A stretch of DNA of 64,000 bases, from positions 3,455,001 through 3,519,000 of the forward strand of contig NZ_CP150096.1 in assembly GCF_038396765.1 (NCBI RefSeq), written 5' to 3'. The notes beneath the pieces were generated by a model. The model was not told where the DNA came from and searched no databases. It was given only the letters and a program-made list of their open reading frames with translations. Positions 60,881 through 64,000 of the stretch are shown here, in pieces; position 1 is the first letter of the stretch, and each line of letters starts with the position of its first letter. The translations under genes were made by a program, and so were the position numbers. Origin of the DNA: Chitinophaga caseinilytica. GTDB taxonomy: Bacteria > Bacteroidota > Bacteroidia > Chitinophagales > Chitinophagaceae.

Positions 60881-62379
60881 CAGTTGTAAGTGTTGATGAC
60901 GAAACGGTAACCGTTGGTTTCGCTGAAGAAGAGTTTTTTCCGGTGGGCCGACAGCCAGGCGCCCCATTCTTTGGCGGTGGTGAAATTCTCTGCGGTATAG
61001 CGTTTCAGCACTTTCAGCGCCAGGTCTTCCCGGTCTTTGCGGCGAAGCATGTCGATGCAGGTATCCAGTAATTTGATGCTGTGGTTGGAAACGCCGATCT
61101 GTGCCACGTCTTCGTCTACCGTCCAGGTAAAGAACGCGGTGGGGTCGCAGTACAGGTAATCGAAATTTTTGGAGATGTAAGCCTGGAAGGCGGATGCATC
61201 GCTCCCGAATTTTCCGTGGTATTTCCCGGTGAGCGATTTCAGGTAATCTTCCCAGCTCGGGATTTCTTCGTCATGGCCGTAGTAGGGGTACATGGTTTCT
61301 TCCTGCGAAGTGAAGGCCTGGCCGGCGGCTTTCTTGGCGTCCAGCCGCGCTTTTTCCTTTCTGTTCTGTTCGTTGAACTGCTGGATTTCCACTTTGGAAG
61401 ATTCGTAAGCTTCGCGGGTAGCGGCGGCGGCGATTTCGCGGACATTGTCGGTGGTGGCCATCCGGTCGTTGTATTTCCGGGCGATGGGCGTTTTGCCGGC
61501 GAACTGCTGCATATAGGCGACGGTGTTGACGAACACTTTTTTGGCTTCGTCCGTCATTTTAGCGGGTGAGGAGCCGAATCCCCAGAGGAAGAAATTGCCA
61601 TGCCGGCCGAGGGCCACGGCCTGCACGTCTTTGGTGCAAACGCCGCTGGAGATCATTTCCGCATCCGGCCCTTCATCGAAACGGTTGCCCCGCGCCACGA
61701 GGCCCACGCGGGCATCTTTGCTCGTCAGGTACCCTTCGTTCTGGACTTTCCACATAGGGATCTGCTTCGGTACGTTTTTGCCGGTGGTATAGTGGAAAAT
61801 GCCTTCCGGCGTTTCTTTCAGCTGCAGCGTCGGTTTCACTTTGGCGACGGGGCCGTTGAAAATCGGGTGTTTTACATTGAGGTGGTGCGCGTCGGCATCG
61901 AGGCATAGGCAGAGCCAGTCGAGCTTCAGGCCGATGGCTTCGCCCATTTCAGGCGCGGTGTTGGCGATGAACACGACGGGCCGGGAGAAATCGTCGGGCA
62001 GGAAAGCAGGGCGCAGCCTGCGTTTCAGGCGCGCGGAATCCTGCTGGGGCAATGGATTGGGCCGGAAATCGAAGATGGTCACATCGTAGGGGTTGGAATC
62101 GGCCGGTTTCCAGTCGCGGCAATCCATCGTTGCCACTTCCGAAAAATACTGGCTCAGGAGGGCTTTGAAGGCGGGCATCCGCACGGGGTATTCCGCGATG
62201 AACCCCTCTTTCGACATACCGCCCGGGGCCGACCGGGTCATTTCCGGAAGGGGGCGGGCCGGGTCGTAGCCGACGAATAATACTTTTAATGGTCGTAACG
62301 GGGGCCTGGATTGCGCTGTGGCGGATGAGGCGAACAGGGCACCGGCAAGCATGAACAGGCATATGAGTCTGGAGATCAT
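60880..62379 (-). CDS. Secreted protein with ThuA-like N-terminal domain, hypothetical
   Basis: This is a 499-residue protein with a signal peptide (CLFMLAGALFASSATAQ). The ATG at 62379 is chosen; the frame extends further upstream without similarity. The N-terminal half resembles a ThuA/glutamine-amidotransferase-like alpha/beta domain (LKVLFVGYDPARPLPEM, VTIFDFRPNPLPQQDS, ending in KKVFVNTVAYMQQFAGK). The C-terminal half (about 320-499) is helical and contains KFGSDASAFQAYISKNFDYLY and SIKLLDTCIDMLRRKD, perhaps a repeat-type module. Bacteroidota ThuA-like proteins are often secreted and linked to polysaccharide use, but no activity can be assigned. It is the first gene of a two-gene unit. 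Confidence 0.7.
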   Translation of the reverse strand: MISRLICLFMLAGALFASSATAQSRPPLRPLKVLFVGYDPARPLPEMTRSAPGGMSKEGFIAEYPVRMPAFKALLSQYFSEVATMDCRDWKPADSNPYDVTIFDFRPNPLPQQDSARLKRRLRPAFLPDDFSRPVVFIANTAPEMGEAIGLKLDWLCLCLDADAHHLNVKHPIFNGPVAKVKPTLQLKETPEGIFHYTTGKNVPKQIPMWKVQNEGYLTSKDARVGLVARGNRFDEGPDAEMISSGVCTKDVQAVALGRHGNFFLWGFGSSPAKMTDEAKKVFVNTVAYMQQFAGKTPIARKYNDRMATTDNVREIAAAATREAYESSKVEIQQFNEQNRKEKARLDAKKAAGQAFTSQEETMYPYYGHDEEIPSWEDYLKSLTGKYHGKFGSDASAFQAYISKNFDYLYCDPTAFFTWTVDEDVAQIGVSNHSIKLLDTCIDMLRRKDREDLALKVLKRYTAENFTTAKEWGAWLSAHRKKLFFSETNGYRFVINTYN

Positions 62380-62609
62380 GACATTGGATTTGACTGGTTT
62401 TTGATAAAATGGTATCCTTCTATATAAGTAGAGACCTGCCGGAAAAATCTGTACGTGGAAAAATTGAAAATTCAGGACTGGAAAGGTTGACGGGGCACCG
62501 GGAGCGGCCATTTTTCAGTTTCTTATAGTATATTGCATTTGCATATGAACCGGGGATCTCCCGGGCATATATAACACGCAGCCATTCCAAAACACTGAAT
62601 TAAACAGAT

Positions 62610-62810
62610 ATGATACTTATTGCAATCCTCCTCCCGGCATTATCCTTTCTCCTCAGGGGCATGATCCTTCATGCGATCCTGTGCCTGGTGCTGCAGATCA
62701 CCCTGATCGGGTGGCTCCCCGCCGCTATCTGGGCCGTTGTGTCGCTGAACAACGCAAGGGCGGAAAGGCGGACAGACCGTATCGTAAGAGCGATGCGGAA
62801 TTCCAGATAA
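62610..62810 (+). CDS. YqaE/Pmp3 family small membrane protein
   Basis: This is a 66-residue proteolipid with two hydrophobic helices (MILIAILLPALSFLL and ILCLVLQITLIGWLPAAIWA) and a basic tail (NNARAERRTDRIVRAMRNSR). The PALSFLL start and the GWLPAAIWA second helix match Pmp3/YqaE proteins, which are linked to salt and membrane stress. The tail is longer than in the minimal 52-residue members, as in other Bacteroidota homologues. A palindromic terminator follows. Confidence 0.85.
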   Translation: MILIAILLPALSFLLRGMILHAILCLVLQITLIGWLPAAIWAVVSLNNARAERRTDRIVRAMRNSR

Positions 62811-62878
62811 CAAAAGCCCGCTTCGATATCCGGATGGACCTGGTCGGTACCAGGTTGATATAAAACTTTGTAAAATAG

Positions 62879-62904
62879 AAAAGGCCTCCCGAAGGAGGCC
62901 TTTT
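62879..62904. terminator. Bidirectional terminator between Pmp3 and SRPBCC genes
   Basis: An 11-bp perfect stem with AAAA/TTTT at its base (62879-62889 with 62894-62904) and loop CGAA lies between two convergent genes and gives T-tailed hairpins both ways. Confidence 0.88.
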
Positions 62905-62936
62905 CTTATGGCAAATAATCGAATATTGCACCCGGG

Positions 62937-63452
62937 TCACGGTGCCTGTTCCATCAATTTTTTCAGGCCGGCCTCATAATTGGCGATTTCCGCGACGAGG
63001 GTGTCTGTCAGGGCTTTCCTGGCGGATTTGTCGCCTTCCATGATGATGGACCAGCGAACGACCGAAGTATCCTTGCTGTCCGGCAGTGATTCTACGAGCG
63101 CGGTAACGATCGCTTTGGAAACGCCCGTCGGCAGCGGATCGGCAACATGGAACACGAAGAATTTGTAAGTATCGTGGATCTGTTCGATTTCATCCGTGCG
63201 CTTGCGGCCGTCTGCGAACACGAGGTCACGGAATTGCGTTCCGCCGACGGTACGGATATTTACTTCCGTGATCGCGCCGTTGGAGTAATCCTTAACTTTC
63301 GGCAGGTCGCGGATGGTTTGCCAGATGGCGGGAGGATCGCTTTTGATCCGGGTTTCGTGGAGATATTCCGGGACGATTTTTTGTGCGGCTCCCATCTGCG
63401 CCATGGCGGTTCCGCTCCAGCAAACCAGGAACATCAGCAGGTACTTTTTCAT
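62937..63452 (-). CDS. SRPBCC-fold protein with signal peptide
   Basis: This is a 171-residue protein, signal peptide MKKYLLMFLVCWSGTAMAQ. The mature part has the START/SRPBCC pattern: an N-terminal strand and helix (SDPPAIWQTIRDLPKVKDYS), a central sheet (FRDLVFADGRKRTDEIEQ, then SVVRWSIIMEGD) and a long C-terminal helix (LTDTLVAEIANYEAGLKKLM). Such domains bind hydrophobic ligands in the polyketide cyclase / Bet v 1 fold. The signal peptide points to the periplasm, which is less common. Ligand unknown. Confidence 0.82.
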   Translation of the reverse strand: MKKYLLMFLVCWSGTAMAQMGAAQKIVPEYLHETRIKSDPPAIWQTIRDLPKVKDYSNGAITEVNIRTVGGTQFRDLVFADGRKRTDEIEQIHDTYKFFVFHVADPLPTGVSKAIVTALVESLPDSKDTSVVRWSIIMEGDKSARKALTDTLVAEIANYEAGLKKLMEQAP

Positions 63453-63556
63453 ACTTCCAGTTGGTTTTCTGAAAAAATAGGGGATATGTCCGGAAACGCT
63501 GTGGTTTTCTGTGCAAACCGGTTAAATGCAGGTACGAACAGGGGGACGGCGATACT

Positions 63557-64000
63557 TTAACTATACACCTTCAGGATTTTGCCGTTCACCGCACCTTCCA
63601 CGCTCAGGATATACGCATTGACCAATTTGCCCATGGGTACGAGATTGTAGCCGGGAAAAGCGGAGCCGTACCGCTCGAAGCTATTCTCCACCAGGCCGGG
63701 GCTCACTGCATTGATCCTTCTTTCTTCCGTCATTTCCTGCGCCGCTCCTAACACGAAGCTGTTAACGGCCCCATTGATCATGGATACACAGGTGCCGTTG
63801 CGGGCGGGGTGTTCGGCGGCAATGCCGGTGGTGAGGGTGAAGGAGCCGCCTTTGGCGAGATAGTCCTGGCCGATCAGCACCAGGTTGATCTGTCCCATTA
63901 GCTTGCCCTGGATACCGGGCATCATCATGTCGGTGGTCATCGTGCGGAACGGGCCGTAATATCCCGTGCCGGCGGTGCAAATTACGGCATTCACGGTGCC
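63557..64000 (-). CDS. Atypical SDR family protein, C-terminal part (partial)
   Basis: The frame runs off the right edge, so the N-terminal cofactor motif is not seen. The visible part has NAVICTAG, the strand and loop GGSFTLTTG, and RINAVSPGLVENSFERYGSA, all SDR-like. At the usual Tyr-x3-Lys position the sequence reads VSMINGAVNSF, so both catalytic residues are replaced. A known SDR subgroup has this change and keeps the NGA block. It may be a non-canonical reductase or a binding protein. Confidence 0.8.
   Translation of the reverse strand, partial: GTVNAVICTAGTGYYGPFRTMTTDMMMPGIQGKLMGQINLVLIGQDYLAKGGSFTLTTGIAAEHPARNGTCVSMINGAVNSFVLGAAQEMTEERRINAVSPGLVENSFERYGSAFPGYNLVPMGKLVNAYILSVEGAVNGKILKVYS

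Noticed and set aside
1-64000. CRISPR arrays, tRNA or rRNA genes, transposases, integrases and phage genes
   Set aside because: No regularly spaced repeats, cloverleaf or ribosomal RNA stretches, or recombinase proteins were recognised in the window.

Overview
The window looks like a Bacteroidota chromosome, most likely a Chitinophaga-like member of Chitinophagaceae. The grounds are four SusC/SusD pairs, two ECF-sigma/FecR pairs, DUF4998/DUF5000-type surface lipoproteins, GH2 and GH95-like enzymes, LytS/LytTR signalling, weak Shine-Dalgarno signals and -7 boxes of the TAnnTTTG type. No rRNA, tRNA, CRISPR array, transposase or phage gene was seen.

Layout. 1-526: end of a surface glycan-binding lipoprotein from a PUL that lies mostly off the left edge. 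665-3167: sugar-acid dehydratase (IlvD/Edd) plus SDR oxidoreductase. 3170-6508: SNF2/SWIM helicase on the minus strand. 6602-13154: ECF sigma, FecR, SusC, SusD. 13304-24167: GH2, SusC, SusD, GH2. 24479-31890: SusC, SusD and two surface lipoproteins, followed by an AraC-type regulator (32030-32920). 44489-56410: two secreted glycan-active enzymes and, on the minus strand, sigma, FecR, a frameshifted SusC, and SusD. 56697-60293: a broken TlpA-like thioredoxin gene and a LytS/LytTR two-component pair. 60392-64000: a DsbD-N-like protein, a ThuA-like secreted protein, a Pmp3/YqaE peptide, an SRPBCC protein and an SDR fragment.

The most interesting part is 32941-44270, a compact stress or dormancy-like island: AI-2E family permease, Hsp20, ATP-cone/Mrr-like nuclease, uncharacterised lipoprotein, a Usp-flavodoxin operon, a second Usp, a LOG protein, a receiver-CRP/FNR fusion regulator, a membrane protein, and an operon of two small proteins with a PfkB kinase. 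Seven intergenic spaces in the island carry a TGAY-N4-RTCA palindrome (FNR/CRP type). At six start sites its centre lies 54-56 bp from the centre of a TAnnTTT-like -7 box (class I geometry). At a seventh it lies 33 bp away (class II geometry). The receiver-CRP fusion is the obvious candidate regulator, and the set recalls the Hsp/Usp/PfkB content of dormancy regulons.

Four genes are broken in this sequence. Three carry a one-base -1 frameshift: nuclease at A7, SusC at A6, PfkB near 43657. The TlpA-like gene has an in-frame TAA. The nuclease lesion sits on a canonical A AAA AAC slippery heptamer, so programmed frameshifting, real decay and sequencing error all need to be considered.

Two SusC promoter regions (about 15430 and 24386) share a pair of direct repeats 20-21 bp apart, a likely AraC-type operator.
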